Positions 7,614-16,735 are shown, counted from the stretch's first letter. The stretch: 31,779 nt of DNA from an uncultured Flavobacteriales bacterium (GCA_913009535.1 CAJVXR010000007.1:1-31779), one strand, 5' to 3'. Notes: generated by a model not told the origin, from the sequence alone. Made by a program: numbers and translations.

Positions 7614-8768
7614 TTATTTAATTGAAAGATTAATTGCATTTTCGATATCTCCAATAATATCTTTTTTATTCTCGATTCCTACAGAAAACCTAATCAATCT
7701 ATCTGTTATACCCTGACTAATCCTGTCTTTTTCTGATAAAAGGTGATGAGAGGTCTCTGCTGGACTTAACATAGTGCTTTCAACACCAGCTAAACTCATT
7801 GAAGGTTTTATTAATTTTAAGGAAGTTAAGAAAAGTTCCGTATTAATTTCATCTACAAATTCAAAAGAAATCATTGCACCATATCCTTTCATTTGTTTTT
7901 TTGCTAATAAATGATTCGGATGACTTTTAAGACCTGGATAATATACTTTTTTTACAAAACTTGATTCTGACAAATACTTAGCAAGTTTTTTTGCACTTTT
8001 CTGTTGAGTCTTAACCCTTACCCCTAAAGTTTTCATACTTCTTTCTAAAAGCCAAGCTGAATAATCACTCAAATTACCACCTAGATTTTTTGCCAAATTC
8101 CAAATTATATCAATATTCGCTTTGGATGTAGCTACAGCCCCAGCGCTAATATCACTATGACCTCCAAAATATTTTGTAGCACTATGTAAAACAACATCTA
8201 CACCAAACAAAATAGGTTTTTGTATTATAGGAGTTGCAAAAGTATTATCAATTATAGTAATTATATTATTTGATTTTGCAAATGCTGCTATTTTTTTAAT
8301 ATCTACTATTTTTAAGAGTGGGTTTGATGGGGTTTCGATATAAATAACTTTAGTAGTGTTTTTAATCCCTACTTCAAAATCCTTTAGTTCTAAGCCATCG
8401 GTAAAAGAATAGTCAATATTATATCTTTTAAATTGCGCCTCCACTAAATTCCTGGTTCCTCCATAGATATCTTTTTGAAGTAGTATATGATCACCAGCGG
8501 AAAGAAAGGCTAATAATGTAGTACTTATAGCTGCCATTCCTGACCCAAAAACCATAGCAGATTCTGAGCATTCCAGTGCAGATATTTTCTTACACAAAGA
8601 CTCTTGGTTTGGAGTGTTAAAATACCTAGGGTATCTTTTTACTTGTTTATCAATATATTCGTAAGAGGTTGAAACAAAAATAGGGGAAACGGATCCACCA
8701 AATTGCTGATCTACAATTTCCCCTTCATGGGTACAAATTGTGTTTACACCTTTTCTTAAGTTTTTCAT
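7614..8768 (-). CDS. PLP-dependent trans-sulfuration enzyme (cystathionine gamma-synthase/lyase family)
   Basis: This 384-residue member of the Cys/Met-metabolism PLP family has the family's usual length. Key sites are visible: a Tyr/Arg phosphate-contact region (YPRYFNTPNQ, ~46-55), GSGMAAIS (75-82), Tyr102 in IYGG stacking on PLP, Asp174 in IIDNT binding the pyridine nitrogen, and the PLP lysine Lys199 in SATKYFGGHSD. The C-terminal 'SLAGVESTMLSPAETSHH' is typical of the gamma subfamily. It could be cystathionine gamma-synthase, gamma-lyase, methionine gamma-lyase or O-acyl-homoserine sulfhydrylase; sequence reading cannot separate them. The neighbouring bshB1 suggests a role in cysteine supply (inference). 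Confidence 0.88.
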   Translation of the reverse strand: MKNLRKGVNTICTHEGEIVDQQFGGSVSPIFVSTSYEYIDKQVKRYPRYFNTPNQESLCKKISALECSESAMVFGSGMAAISTTLLAFLSAGDHILLQKDIYGGTRNLVEAQFKRYNIDYSFTDGLELKDFEVGIKNTTKVIYIETPSNPLLKIVDIKKIAAFAKSNNIITIIDNTFATPIIQKPILFGVDVVLHSATKYFGGHSDISAGAVATSKANIDIIWNLAKNLGGNLSDYSAWLLERSMKTLGVRVKTQQKSAKKLAKYLSESSFVKKVYYPGLKSHPNHLLAKKQMKGYGAMISFEFVDEINTELFLTSLKLIKPSMSLAGVESTMLSPAETSHHLLSEKDRISQGITDRLIRFSVGIENKKDIIGDIENAINLSIK

Positions 8769-8796
8769 TTATTTATTAATAAACTTAAAATTACAA

Positions 8797-11700
8797 TTAT
8801 TTTTTTAAATACTTTTTATATTTAGGATAAGCCATAACTGCCATAACTAGAACTATCAGTAGAGTTATTCCAGAGTATAAAAAACTTATTTGCTGATCGT
8901 CTTTGGCATAAGAATGTAGTCCAGCTAAGTAAAAATTAACTCCGAAGTAAGTCATCAAAATACTTGCAAAGGATAATATGGATGCTATGCTAAACACAAA
9001 TCTACTTTTTAGCCCCGGAATTAACCTCATGTGTAGTACAAATGCATATATCATTATACTAATTAAAGCCCAGGTCTCTTTAGGATCCCAGCCCCAATAC
9101 CTTCCCCAACTTTCGTTTGCCCACATACCACCAAGAAAATTCCCTATAGTAAGCATCACTAGACCTACAGTTACGGACATTTCATTTATTAATGTCAGCT
9201 CCTTTATGTTTAGCTTCATTATTTTGCTATTCTTAGCATTTGTTATAATCATTAAAAACAAAGTAACAAACCCTAGTATCATACTTAAAGCGAATGGACC
9301 ATAACTACCCACTATCACTGCAACGTGAATCATTAACCAATAACTGTCTAAAACAGGCTGTAAATTAGCTATTGCAGGATCCATCCAGTTCCAATGAGCA
9401 ATCATTAAAATCATTGAAGTAACAAAAGTTGTAGAAGCTAATGTTAAATCACTCTTTCTTCCAAAGGCAAGTCCAAAGAACATTGTCGCCCAAGCCACGT
9501 AAATCATGGATTCATAAGCATCACTCCATGGCGCATGGCCTGAGATATACCATCTTAATATTAAGCCAACAGTATGTAATGCAAACAATAATATAATCCC
9601 CCACTTAAATATCTTTATAGAAATATTAATTGAGCGTGTATTTTTAAAAATCTGAACTATTAGTATTATAAACAATAATGATCCTGCATACAAATACCAA
9701 CTAAATAGTTTTTTAAAAATATCATATTTATTATATAACACCTCAGCTTCAATTTTTTCGGTACTAAGCATAACATCTCCACCAAATTTGTATTGAGATC
9801 TTAATAAGCCAGCTAAAATTTCATCACTTTGAGAAAAGTTAGTAGTTTTTTTGTCCTCATTTAACATATACAAATACGTTTTAAAACCTGTATTTATAAA
9901 GTTAGAGTATAAAGAATCTTTTACTAAGTCGACATTTTCAATATTTTCTTTTGGTGAAATCCATTTATCATTTTCATCATTAGGGATAGGAAATAATTTC
10001 AATGAGTTCCCTTCAATCATATTATAAAGTAGATTAACTCTTTGATCGGCTTCTTTAAATTCTTTTTGATAGCCGGTTGGCACCTGAGCCTTGTAAGCCT
10101 CTTCTAGATATGGAGCTAGCTTATATTCACCTCTCTCTGTAAAAAAGTTAACTAAAGGCACATGTTTTTGAGATTTATCCGCACCTATAATAGATCTTAT
10201 TGAATCTCCTTTTTTGAGCTTTAGATAAATAACAGGTACATTATACCAAAGTAAAGGGCTTTCTTGTATAGAAAGAAATATTTGATTTGCATCAAATTCT
10301 CCGTAATGATCCTTTTTACTTAATTTTCTTAAAAACTCTGAGGCGAATGTATTCACTGGCATCATTCTTCCTGAAAGATCTTGGATAACAATATTTCCAA
10401 AATTAGAAGCCTGTTTCTTAGGAACAATATTTTTTGTCAAAATTGAATCAATAACCTCAACATCTGTCTTTACATGCAAATGGTTATCATTGGACTGTGA
10501 AGTTATATTTAAGGAGAACAAGAAAATAAAAATTAGTACAAGCTTTTCCTTTTGCTTTTTAATCTTTAGAATTTGATTTCTTAAAAAATCAAACCTAGTA
10601 AACCTTGCAAATAATATAGCCATAAGACCTATATACAAAAGTATATATCCTAAATAAGTTACAAAGGTTCCAATAGGATCTTTATTTACAGAAAGAATAG
10701 TACCTTTTTCATCCGGATCAAATGATGCTTGAAAGAAACGATAACCTTCGTGATTTAATATATTATTCATGAAGATTTTAAAATCAAATGGTTTTTCATC
10801 GATTACAGAGACCTCGCTTGCAAATGAAGAATAACTATTTTCACTACCAGGATATTTTTCAGCAATGAAATCATTTAATTTTATGCTAAATGGCAAGTCA
10901 TAGGCTTTAGCACCATATTTAATGTTAAAATTAAGTCCTGCAACAACGAATTCTTCCATAGAACTATTTATTCCCTTACCACCTAATACTTTGACTATTT
11001 TTTCTTCTCCAAGAGATGTTATTTTAAGTGCAATTCCATCCTCATCACTTTTTAAAATTTCAGACTTTTGCACTATATCAAAAACTCCTTTTATAACATT
11101 TTTTGGAAAAACAAGAACCTGATTGCCAATGATATATCTGGATCTAAGGTTTAGAATTTGCTTTTCATCCTTTATTAACTTTCCGTTTTTACCAGAAGCC
11201 ATAATCATGTACTCACCATCATATGGAGAATCTATAAATAACTCCGCACTGTCCGTATAGGTAATGTTTACTGCCCCTTTTGTAGGTTTGTTAAGAGCAT
11301 AGAGTACATTGTGTAAACTTTGAACCTCTCCAACCTTTAAAAAATGATTGTGTGGAACACCATCTCCTGCTTCAACAATTTTCAAATACTCTTCCCCATT
11401 AATATTTGGAATAATATCTTTTTCAGCTCCAGAAATAAAATCAACTAATTCGATATTTATGAACTGCTTATCGTAAACAACATCTAAATTAAACTTGTTG
11501 TTTAGCCTGGGTGAAAAATCAACAGCTTCTTCAATTGGTAATCGTTGATTAACACCATTAATCATATAATCACCATCTATATACATTTTTATATATGTCT
11601 TTTCACTTAGAAAAGAATTTTCAGTTTGGCCTTCTCTAATACTCATTACCCCTTCAAAACCATAGTATCTAGTAATAAATGCTCCTAGAATAATAAATAT

Positions 11701-11967
11701 CCATGAAAAATGAAGTAATAAAACTGGCCATTTTTTTAAACTTAAAAGATTATACTTAAATATATTACCCGTAAAGTTTATAATAAAAAATAGCATGATT
11801 AATTCAAACCAAACAGCATTAAATATAAGTGTTCTTGAGTATGGAGTTGGAGAAGTATCTTGACCGGCATCTAGAAATGTACCAACGCCCATTGCTATTG
11901 CAAAAACAATAAACAATAGTCCAGTAAGTCTGGTTGAAAATAATGAACTAAGTATTTTTTTTATCAT
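8797..11967 (-). CDS. ccsBA: ResB-CcsA fusion, system II cytochrome c synthetase
   Basis: The protein is 1056 residues from the ATG at 11965-11967; a TTG 27 bases further upstream is possible, but MIKKILSSLFSTRLT is the normal family start. The N-terminal half is ResB/CcsB-like: membrane segments near 10-30, 45-65 and 80-100, a large periplasmic domain, and a further segment near 450-470. A second periplasmic region (~490-755) follows, then the polytopic CcsA half. The CcsA half holds the heme-handling WWD motif (ESWGRYWGWDPKE, ~951-964) and flanking His-bearing segments (HAPWSD, HSYAK). It exports heme and attaches it to CXXCH cytochromes at the outer face of the inner membrane. The fused form is usual in Bacteroidota. 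It is the first gene of the operon with the trans-sulfuration enzyme and bshB1. Confidence 0.93.
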   Translation of the reverse strand: MIKKILSSLFSTRLTGLLFIVFAIAMGVGTFLDAGQDTSPTPYSRTLIFNAVWFELIMLFFIINFTGNIFKYNLLSLKKWPVLLLHFSWIFIILGAFITRYYGFEGVMSIREGQTENSFLSEKTYIKMYIDGDYMINGVNQRLPIEEAVDFSPRLNNKFNLDVVYDKQFINIELVDFISGAEKDIIPNINGEEYLKIVEAGDGVPHNHFLKVGEVQSLHNVLYALNKPTKGAVNITYTDSAELFIDSPYDGEYMIMASGKNGKLIKDEKQILNLRSRYIIGNQVLVFPKNVIKGVFDIVQKSEILKSDEDGIALKITSLGEEKIVKVLGGKGINSSMEEFVVAGLNFNIKYGAKAYDLPFSIKLNDFIAEKYPGSENSYSSFASEVSVIDEKPFDFKIFMNNILNHEGYRFFQASFDPDEKGTILSVNKDPIGTFVTYLGYILLYIGLMAILFARFTRFDFLRNQILKIKKQKEKLVLIFIFLFSLNITSQSNDNHLHVKTDVEVIDSILTKNIVPKKQASNFGNIVIQDLSGRMMPVNTFASEFLRKLSKKDHYGEFDANQIFLSIQESPLLWYNVPVIYLKLKKGDSIRSIIGADKSQKHVPLVNFFTERGEYKLAPYLEEAYKAQVPTGYQKEFKEADQRVNLLYNMIEGNSLKLFPIPNDENDKWISPKENIENVDLVKDSLYSNFINTGFKTYLYMLNEDKKTTNFSQSDEILAGLLRSQYKFGGDVMLSTEKIEAEVLYNKYDIFKKLFSWYLYAGSLLFIILIVQIFKNTRSINISIKIFKWGIILLFALHTVGLILRWYISGHAPWSDAYESMIYVAWATMFFGLAFGRKSDLTLASTTFVTSMILMIAHWNWMDPAIANLQPVLDSYWLMIHVAVIVGSYGPFALSMILGFVTLFLMIITNAKNSKIMKLNIKELTLINEMSVTVGLVMLTIGNFLGGMWANESWGRYWGWDPKETWALISIMIYAFVLHMRLIPGLKSRFVFSIASILSFASILMTYFGVNFYLAGLHSYAKDDQQISFLYSGITLLIVLVMAVMAYPKYKKYLKK

Positions 11968-11991
11968 TCTAACATTTGTGATGTAGGTCTG

Positions 11992-12020
11992 CAAATTTAC
12001 AAATAAATGTTTTCTTTTAA
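11992..12020 (-). promoter_or_regulatory. Likely ccsBA promoter
   Basis: On the minus strand TAAATTTG followed by C (complement of 11992-11999) matches the -7 box exactly. The -33 position is weaker, with TTA (complement of 12018-12020) at 18 bp. The start codon at 11967 lies 25 bases downstream, giving a short leader. This also argues against use of the TTG start at 11994, which would lie upstream of the transcription start. Confidence 0.6.
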
Positions 12021-12093
12021 TTTATATAAAATGTAAATATTTGTTAAATAAGTAAAGTTTTTTTTAATCTCTTTAGTTCCCTAATTTAGCTAA

Positions 12094-12858
12094 ATGATTA
12101 AAGTTATTATTTTAGGGTCTGGCAATGTTGGCACACATTTATTTAAAGCTTTTAAAAATAACATTGACATTGAAATTTTGCAATGGTACTCTAGAGACTT
12201 GAAAAATATTAATCAGTATTCTGATGTTGTTAAAATTACTGATAAACTTAACGATTTAGAAGTTGCAGATGTATATATATTAGCAATCAATGACGATTCA
12301 ATTAATAAATTATCTTCCAACTTACCTTTTACAAATAGATTGGTCTGTCATACATCAGGAAGTAAATCAATAAATGAGCTTCACAGTAAAAATAGACAAG
12401 CAATTTTTTACCCATTACAAACATTCTCAAAAGATAGTAAGATTGATTTTACAAAAATCCCAATTTGCTTAGAATCTTACAACCTAAAAGATATGAATAC
12501 ATTAAAAAATATAGCTACATCATTAAGCTGTGACTATTATGAGATAAGTTCAATTCAAAGAGAAAAAATTCATTTAGCTGCAGTCTTTGTAAACAACTTC
12601 ACAAATCATTTGTTTACTATAGCAAAAGAAATCACCGACGACTCAAATATTGATTTTAATATTTTAAAACCTCTAATAAGTGAAACAGTTCAAAAAATTT
12701 ATAAATTAGATCCAAAAGAAGCTCAAACTGGGCCAGCAGTAAGAAACGATAGAGAAACAATAAATAAACACATACAGGATTTAAAAAGCAACGATCACAA
12801 ACAATTGTACAAGCTTATGACTTCCTTAATTAATAATTTAGATCATGAAAAATTATAA
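12094..12858 (+). CDS. DUF2520 Rossmann-fold protein
   Basis: This 254-residue protein starts with a Rossmann nucleotide-binding loop, GSGNVG (residues 8-13), and resembles the F420/NADP oxidoreductase-like fold. The C-terminal helical DUF2520 domain includes 'REKIHLAAVFVNNFTNHLF' and 'ALTGPA'-like 'AQTGPAVRND'. Family members resemble prephenate or pyrroline-5-carboxylate reductases, but the reaction is not known to me. The central 'CHTSGS' and 'FYPLQTFS' are typical of the family. Its last 14 bases overlap the kdsC start, so they are translationally coupled. In Bacteroidota these two genes and maf often occur together. A weak -7 like sequence (TAATTTAG) lies just before the ATG. Confidence 0.82.
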   Translation: MIKVIILGSGNVGTHLFKAFKNNIDIEILQWYSRDLKNINQYSDVVKITDKLNDLEVADVYILAINDDSINKLSSNLPFTNRLVCHTSGSKSINELHSKNRQAIFYPLQTFSKDSKIDFTKIPICLESYNLKDMNTLKNIATSLSCDYYEISSIQREKIHLAAVFVNNFTNHLFTIAKEITDDSNIDFNILKPLISETVQKIYKLDPKEAQTGPAVRNDRETINKHIQDLKSNDHKQLYKLMTSLINNLDHEKL

Positions 12859-13369
12859 AGAAATATTATCTAAAATTGACACTTTTATATTTGATGTAGA
12901 CGGTGTTTTAACTGATGGTTCATTAACAGTCACTACAGATGGAGAAATGCTAAGAACTATGAATGTAAAAGATGGCTATGCTCTAAAAGCCGCGTTAGAT
13001 TCTGGTTATAAAATTGCAATTATTTCTGGTGGGACTAATGAAGGTGTAAAAGTCCGACTTAAAGCCTTAGGAGTTGAATTTATTTACTTAGGAGCTCACG
13101 ATAAAATAAAACAACTAAACTCATTTGTTAATTCCTGTAATGTAAATATAAATAATGTCCTATACATGGGAGATGATATTCCTGATATTCCCGTTTTAAA
13201 AGTAGTTGGTCTGTCTTGTTGCCCTCAAGATGCGGTAAATGAAGTAAAAGAGGTGTCCACCTATGTTTCAAATAAAAACGGAGGAAAAGGAGCCGTAAGA
13301 GATGTAATAGAACAAGTAATGAAAATACATGGAAAATGGAATAGTTTCAATAATGCACAAATGGATTAA
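12845..13369 (+). CDS. kdsC: KDO-8-phosphate phosphatase (KdsC-like HAD hydrolase)
   Basis: The 174-residue HAD phosphatase has motif I FDVDGVLTDG (nucleophile Asp17, acid/base Asp19), motif II ISGG, a Lys in 'LGAHDKI' and motif III/IV MGDDIPDIPVL. The lack of a cap domain, the length and the 'GVLTDGSLTV' start fit the C0 KdsC subfamily. It is predicted to hydrolyse 3-deoxy-manno-octulosonate 8-phosphate to KDO for lipid A core synthesis in the cytoplasm. It overlaps the upstream DUF2520 gene by 14 bases, and maf starts 6 bases after its stop. The C-terminal 'GGKGAVRDVIEQVM' is also typical of KdsC. kdsA and kdsB are not in the window. Confidence 0.88.
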   Translation: MKNYKEILSKIDTFIFDVDGVLTDGSLTVTTDGEMLRTMNVKDGYALKAALDSGYKIAIISGGTNEGVKVRLKALGVEFIYLGAHDKIKQLNSFVNSCNVNINNVLYMGDDIPDIPVLKVVGLSCCPQDAVNEVKEVSTYVSNKNGGKGAVRDVIEQVMKIHGKWNSFNNAQMD

Positions 13370-13375
13370 ATTAGA

Positions 13376-13957
13376 ATGTTAAAAGAAAAACTTTCCAAAT
13401 ATGATGTTGTATTAGCATCTCAATCTCCAAGAAGGATAAAATTTTTTAACGATTTAAAAATCAACTTTAAGTCTATAAAAATAGATGTAGATGAATCTTA
13501 TTCAAATAAATTAAAAGCAGAAGAAATTACAGACTTTTTAGCCGAAAAGAAAGCTAGCTTTTACTCTAATATTATTAAAAAAAATACAGTAGTGATAACT
13601 AGTGATACTATTGTATGGATAAAAGATAAAGCATTAGGGAAACCTAAAAATAACAAAAACGCTAAAGAAATTTTAAGAACCCTTAGTGATAACACTCACA
13701 AAGTGATTACCTCTTTTTGTATAAAAACAATTGATAAGAAAATAATAGTAAATGACACAACTAAAGTGTCATTTAAAAAACTTACTGAACAAGAAATAGA
13801 TTATTATGTCGACAATAACAATGTTTTAGATAAAGCTGGTGCATACGGCATACAAGACTGGATTGGATATATAGGCATAACTAGCATCGAAGGGACATAT
13901 AATAATGTAATGGGTCTACCTACACACTTGCTTTATAAAGAATTAATGAAATTATAA
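13376..13957 (+). CDS. maf: Maf-family nucleotide pyrophosphatase
   Basis: The 193-residue Maf-like protein has ASQSPRR at residues 14-20, the phosphate-binding loop of the family. It also has the central TSDTIV (Asp77 as likely catalytic base) and GKP at 88-90. Family members hydrolyse non-canonical nucleoside triphosphates such as dTTP, UTP, CTP or modified versions to monophosphates and are linked to cell division arrest or house-cleaning. 'GAYGIQDWIG' followed by 'GTYNNVMGLP' is the usual Maf C-terminal part, so the protein is complete. It sits between kdsC and a tiny membrane peptide gene with only 2 bases to the latter, within one operon. Confidence 0.92.
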   Translation: MLKEKLSKYDVVLASQSPRRIKFFNDLKINFKSIKIDVDESYSNKLKAEEITDFLAEKKASFYSNIIKKNTVVITSDTIVWIKDKALGKPKNNKNAKEILRTLSDNTHKVITSFCIKTIDKKIIVNDTTKVSFKKLTEQEIDYYVDNNNVLDKAGAYGIQDWIGYIGITSIEGTYNNVMGLPTHLLYKELMKL

Positions 13958-13959
13958 TT

Positions 13960-14064
13960 ATGGAAAAGAAAAAAAGAAAATGGACCAAACTATATTCAAT
14001 GCTATTAATAGCTAATATAGCTTATCTAATTATTTTTCATTTAATAACTTTAAAATATAACTAA
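13960..14064 (+). CDS. 34-residue single-pass membrane peptide coupled to the symporter
   Basis: The ATG is at 13960, 2 bases after the maf stop. The translation is a basic head (MEKKKRKWTKLY) followed by one hydrophobic helix of about 20 residues and a short tail; the stop TAA overlaps the symporter ATG as TAATG. The overlap on one side and tight packing on the other argue that it is real rather than chance. Its basic N-terminus, Trp and single helix recall small accessory subunits found beside sodium/solute symporters (DUF4212-like or 'symporter small accessory protein' types). By the positive-inside rule the N-terminus should face the cytoplasm. It probably helps assemble or stabilise the transporter (inference). 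I do not recognise a named family. Confidence 0.7.
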   Translation: MEKKKRKWTKLYSMLLIANIAYLIIFHLITLKYN

Positions 14065-15743
14065 TGCAACTATTAGATTGGATTGTTTTATGCTTAACCC
14101 TTTTGACTATAGTTGTCTATGGTACTTTAAAAACCAGGGGAGCAAAAAATGCAGTTGACTATTTAAAAGGTGGTAGTGAAGCTAAATGGTGGACGATTGG
14201 AATATCCGTAATGGCTACTCAAGCTAGTGCTATAACTTTTTTATCAACTCCAGGTCAGGCATTTAACGATGGGATGGGTTTTGTTCAGTTTTATTTTGGA
14301 TTACCAATTGCTACCGTTATTATATGCATGGTTTTTATACCAATTTATCATAAACTAAAAGTATTTACAGCCTATGAATTCCTCGAATCTAGGTTTGACT
14401 TAAAAACAAGAACATTAACCTCAGTATTATTTTTAATACAAAGAAGTCTAGCAGCTGGTATAACTATTTTTGCTCCGGCTATTATTCTATCCTCAGTACT
14501 AGGTTGGGATTTAAAAACACTTAATATAATTATTGGGCTACTCGTAATTATTTATACAGTTTCTGGAGGGACAAAGGCTGTTAACTACACTCAAAAATAT
14601 CAAATGGGAGTAATCTTTACTGGTCTAATAATTACATTTCTGATAATTATATCGTCTTTACCAGATAATGTTTCATTTGAAAAAGCAATAGAAATAGCTG
14701 GAGCTAACGATAAAATGAAAATTTTAGATTTCTCTTTTGATTTTGATAATAGATATACATTTTGGAGTGGGATTTTAGGTGGAACTTTTTTAATGTTGTC
14801 TTATTTTGGAACAGATCAAAGTCAAGTTCAAAGATACCTTTCTGGTAAATCTTTAAAAGAAATGCAAATGGGCATGATTTTTAATGGAATTCTTAAAATA
14901 CCGATGCAATTTTTTATTCTTTTTATTGGAGTAATGGTTTTTGTTTTTTATCAATTCAACCCTTCCCCATTAAATTTTAATCGTCAAGCAGAAAAAATTG
15001 TAGAACAGTCAGAAAGGGCTAAAGACTACTCAGATTTAAAATCATCTTTAGATGAAGTGTATTATTTAAAAAATAAGATTACAAATGAATACTTAGATGA
15101 TAATAAAGATGATTTTAAAGTTGAAATTAAAAAACTTAATAAAAGAGAAAAAGGAATAAGAGAAAATGCAAAGAGAATTATAGATGAAGTTTCTCTTAAT
15201 TCATCTAAAAAAACAGAATCAAATGACAAAGATTATGTGTTTATTAGTTTTATACTTGATAATCTTCCTAAAGGTCTAATAGGTCTTTTAATTGCAGTGA
15301 TTTTAAGTGCTGCAATGTCATCAACGGCAAGTGAATTAAATGCATTAGCCACTACCACTACTATAGATATATACAACAGAAACAGAAAAACGAAATCAAC
15401 TGAGATGCATACAGTTAACGCTACTAAAATATTTACTGTTATGTGGGGGGTGTTGGCTATATCTATAGCATGCGTTGCTTACTTAGCAGATAATTTAATA
15501 CAGTTAGTAAATATAATTGGCTCTATATTTTACGGAAACGTACTTGGTGTTTTTCTTATTGCTTTTTTTATTAAATATATAAAATCCAACGCTGTATTTG
15601 TTGGAGCCTTAATAACTCAGCTAATAATTATATATATATATTATATAGATTTAGTTCCATATTTATGGCTAAATGTAATTGGAGCATTAGCAGTAATACT
15701 AATATCTTACCTACTTCAAATAATAAATAATTTAAAAAAATAA
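14064..15743 (+). CDS. Sodium:solute symporter (SSS/SLC5 family)
   Basis: This 559-residue polytopic protein has the SSS core: 'WWTIGISVMATQASAITFLSTPG' (42-64) in the first core helix that carries sodium and substrate sites, 'YEFLESRF' (104-111), 'YTVSGGTKAVNYTQKYQ' (164-180), 'GTDQSQVQRYLSGKS' (249-263), and 'ILSAAMSSTASELNALA' (413-429) at the second sodium-site helix. About 13 membrane helices are expected in the inner membrane. A hydrophilic, charged, probably helical insert of some 85 residues (about 303-390) lies between helices and is longer than in classical SGLT-type members. The substrate is not readable; sugars, sialic acids, amino acids and vitamins all occur. Its start overlaps the stop of the 34-residue peptide gene. 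Confidence 0.88.
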   Translation: MQLLDWIVLCLTLLTIVVYGTLKTRGAKNAVDYLKGGSEAKWWTIGISVMATQASAITFLSTPGQAFNDGMGFVQFYFGLPIATVIICMVFIPIYHKLKVFTAYEFLESRFDLKTRTLTSVLFLIQRSLAAGITIFAPAIILSSVLGWDLKTLNIIIGLLVIIYTVSGGTKAVNYTQKYQMGVIFTGLIITFLIIISSLPDNVSFEKAIEIAGANDKMKILDFSFDFDNRYTFWSGILGGTFLMLSYFGTDQSQVQRYLSGKSLKEMQMGMIFNGILKIPMQFFILFIGVMVFVFYQFNPSPLNFNRQAEKIVEQSERAKDYSDLKSSLDEVYYLKNKITNEYLDDNKDDFKVEIKKLNKREKGIRENAKRIIDEVSLNSSKKTESNDKDYVFISFILDNLPKGLIGLLIAVILSAAMSSTASELNALATTTTIDIYNRNRKTKSTEMHTVNATKIFTVMWGVLAISIACVAYLADNLIQLVNIIGSIFYGNVLGVFLIAFFIKYIKSNAVFVGALITQLIIIYIYYIDLVPYLWLNVIGALAVILISYLLQIINNLKK

Positions 15744-15746
15744 ATA

Positions 15747-16634
15747 TTACATACTAGCCCACAAATCAATAGAGTCTAAATTCATTTTCTCGTAATCAGA
15801 ATTACCAGCTTTTATTGATTTCTCTAAAGATACTTTAGCTATCTCAGTAGCTGATTTGTAATCCTTTAGAGCAGCGTATATTAAGGACTGCTGTCTTAAA
15901 TGATAAAACTTTGGCTCATCCATCATTTCAATAGACTGGTCCATCCATGACTTAGCATTTTCAAGGTCTCTATTTTCTTGTAGTAAGTAAAGAGCAGCCT
16001 TATATAAGTCGGATGATTTTGGGTTTTTCAATACTTCTTTAATGCTGCCCATTACTATATCGGCAGTTGGTAATTGAATATTAACTCCAACGTAAACATC
16101 ATCCCATGCAATACCTAGAGTGAAATTATTATTACTTATGTTGTCCATTGAAATTTGAAAAGTTTCTACTTTAGAAGATAATTTTACACTGGGGATTGTT
16201 GTTTTTACAGCTACTTTATTTTCATCCCATTTAGAAGGTAATCCCCAATTATTAGAATCTGAATATAAAATAAACTCCCAAGATTCTACACCAGGAATAG
16301 TATATATAGAATATGTACCAGCCTCTATTGTAGTTTCATCAATTATTACAGATGTACTAAATGAAATAATGCTATTTTCATTAGCACCAGTTCTCCACAT
16401 CTTATCATAAGGAACTAAATTCCCATAGACTACCCTGTTTCTAACAGACGGTCTAGCATATTTAATAACAACATCAGTTAATCCTGCTTTTTGTTCAAAT
16501 TTTGCAGTTGGACTAGGAGCTGGCATTTCCATTTGTTTTACCTCTTCAGAGATCTCAGTACTGGCATCCGTATTACAAGATAAAAATATTAGTGAAATTA
16601 AAGACAATCGGAATATTAGTAAGAAATTTTTCAT
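15747..16634 (-). CDS. DUF2911 lipoprotein with TPR-like tail
   Basis: The 295-residue protein begins with a lipoprotein signal (hydrophobic core then FLSC, lipobox Cys20). The DUF2911 domain occupies about 45-190; its marks are 'YARPSVRNRVVYGNLVPYDK', 'WRTGANE', 'AGTYSIYTIPG', 'WEFILYSD', 'NNWG' and 'DVYVGVNIQLP'. The remainder (about 200-295) is helical with TPR-like spacing ('AALYLLQENRDLENAKSWMDQ', then 'SLIYAALKDYKSATEIAKVSLEKS'). DUF2911 is common in Bacteroidota secreted or lipoproteins and has no known function that I can name. It is transcribed alone, convergent with the symporter gene (3 bases between stops) and divergent from the aquaporin gene. Confidence 0.88.
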   Translation of the reverse strand: MKNFLLIFRLSLISLIFLSCNTDASTEISEEVKQMEMPAPSPTAKFEQKAGLTDVVIKYARPSVRNRVVYGNLVPYDKMWRTGANENSIISFSTSVIIDETTIEAGTYSIYTIPGVESWEFILYSDSNNWGLPSKWDENKVAVKTTIPSVKLSSKVETFQISMDNISNNNFTLGIAWDDVYVGVNIQLPTADIVMGSIKEVLKNPKSSDLYKAALYLLQENRDLENAKSWMDQSIEMMDEPKFYHLRQQSLIYAALKDYKSATEIAKVSLEKSIKAGNSDYEKMNLDSIDLWASM

Positions 16635-16662
16635 AATGTATTTAAATAGATTAGTTTAGATT

Positions 16663-16692
16663 TTAAAAAATGAAGTTAAAATATTAATTTTG
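16663..16692 (+). promoter_or_regulatory. Promoter candidate for the aquaporin/flavin reductase genes
   Basis: TAATTTTG followed by C at 16685-16692 matches the -7 box TAnnTTTG exactly. At the expected 19-bp distance, 16663-16665 reads TTA, one base off TTG. The ATG is 43 bases downstream. Confidence 0.55.
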
Positions 16693-16735
16693 CAACTCAA
16701 TATTTTTTAAAGATAAATTAACAAATATTATAAAT

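Noticed and set aside
8978..9304. 108-codon plus-strand frame inside ccsBA
   Set aside because: It is antisense to conserved membrane segments and the WWD motif of CcsA, with no family resemblance of its own.
11968..11994. TTG start 27 bases upstream for ccsBA
   Set aside because: The ATG at 11967 gives the standard family N-terminus, and the best -7 box overlaps the TTG.
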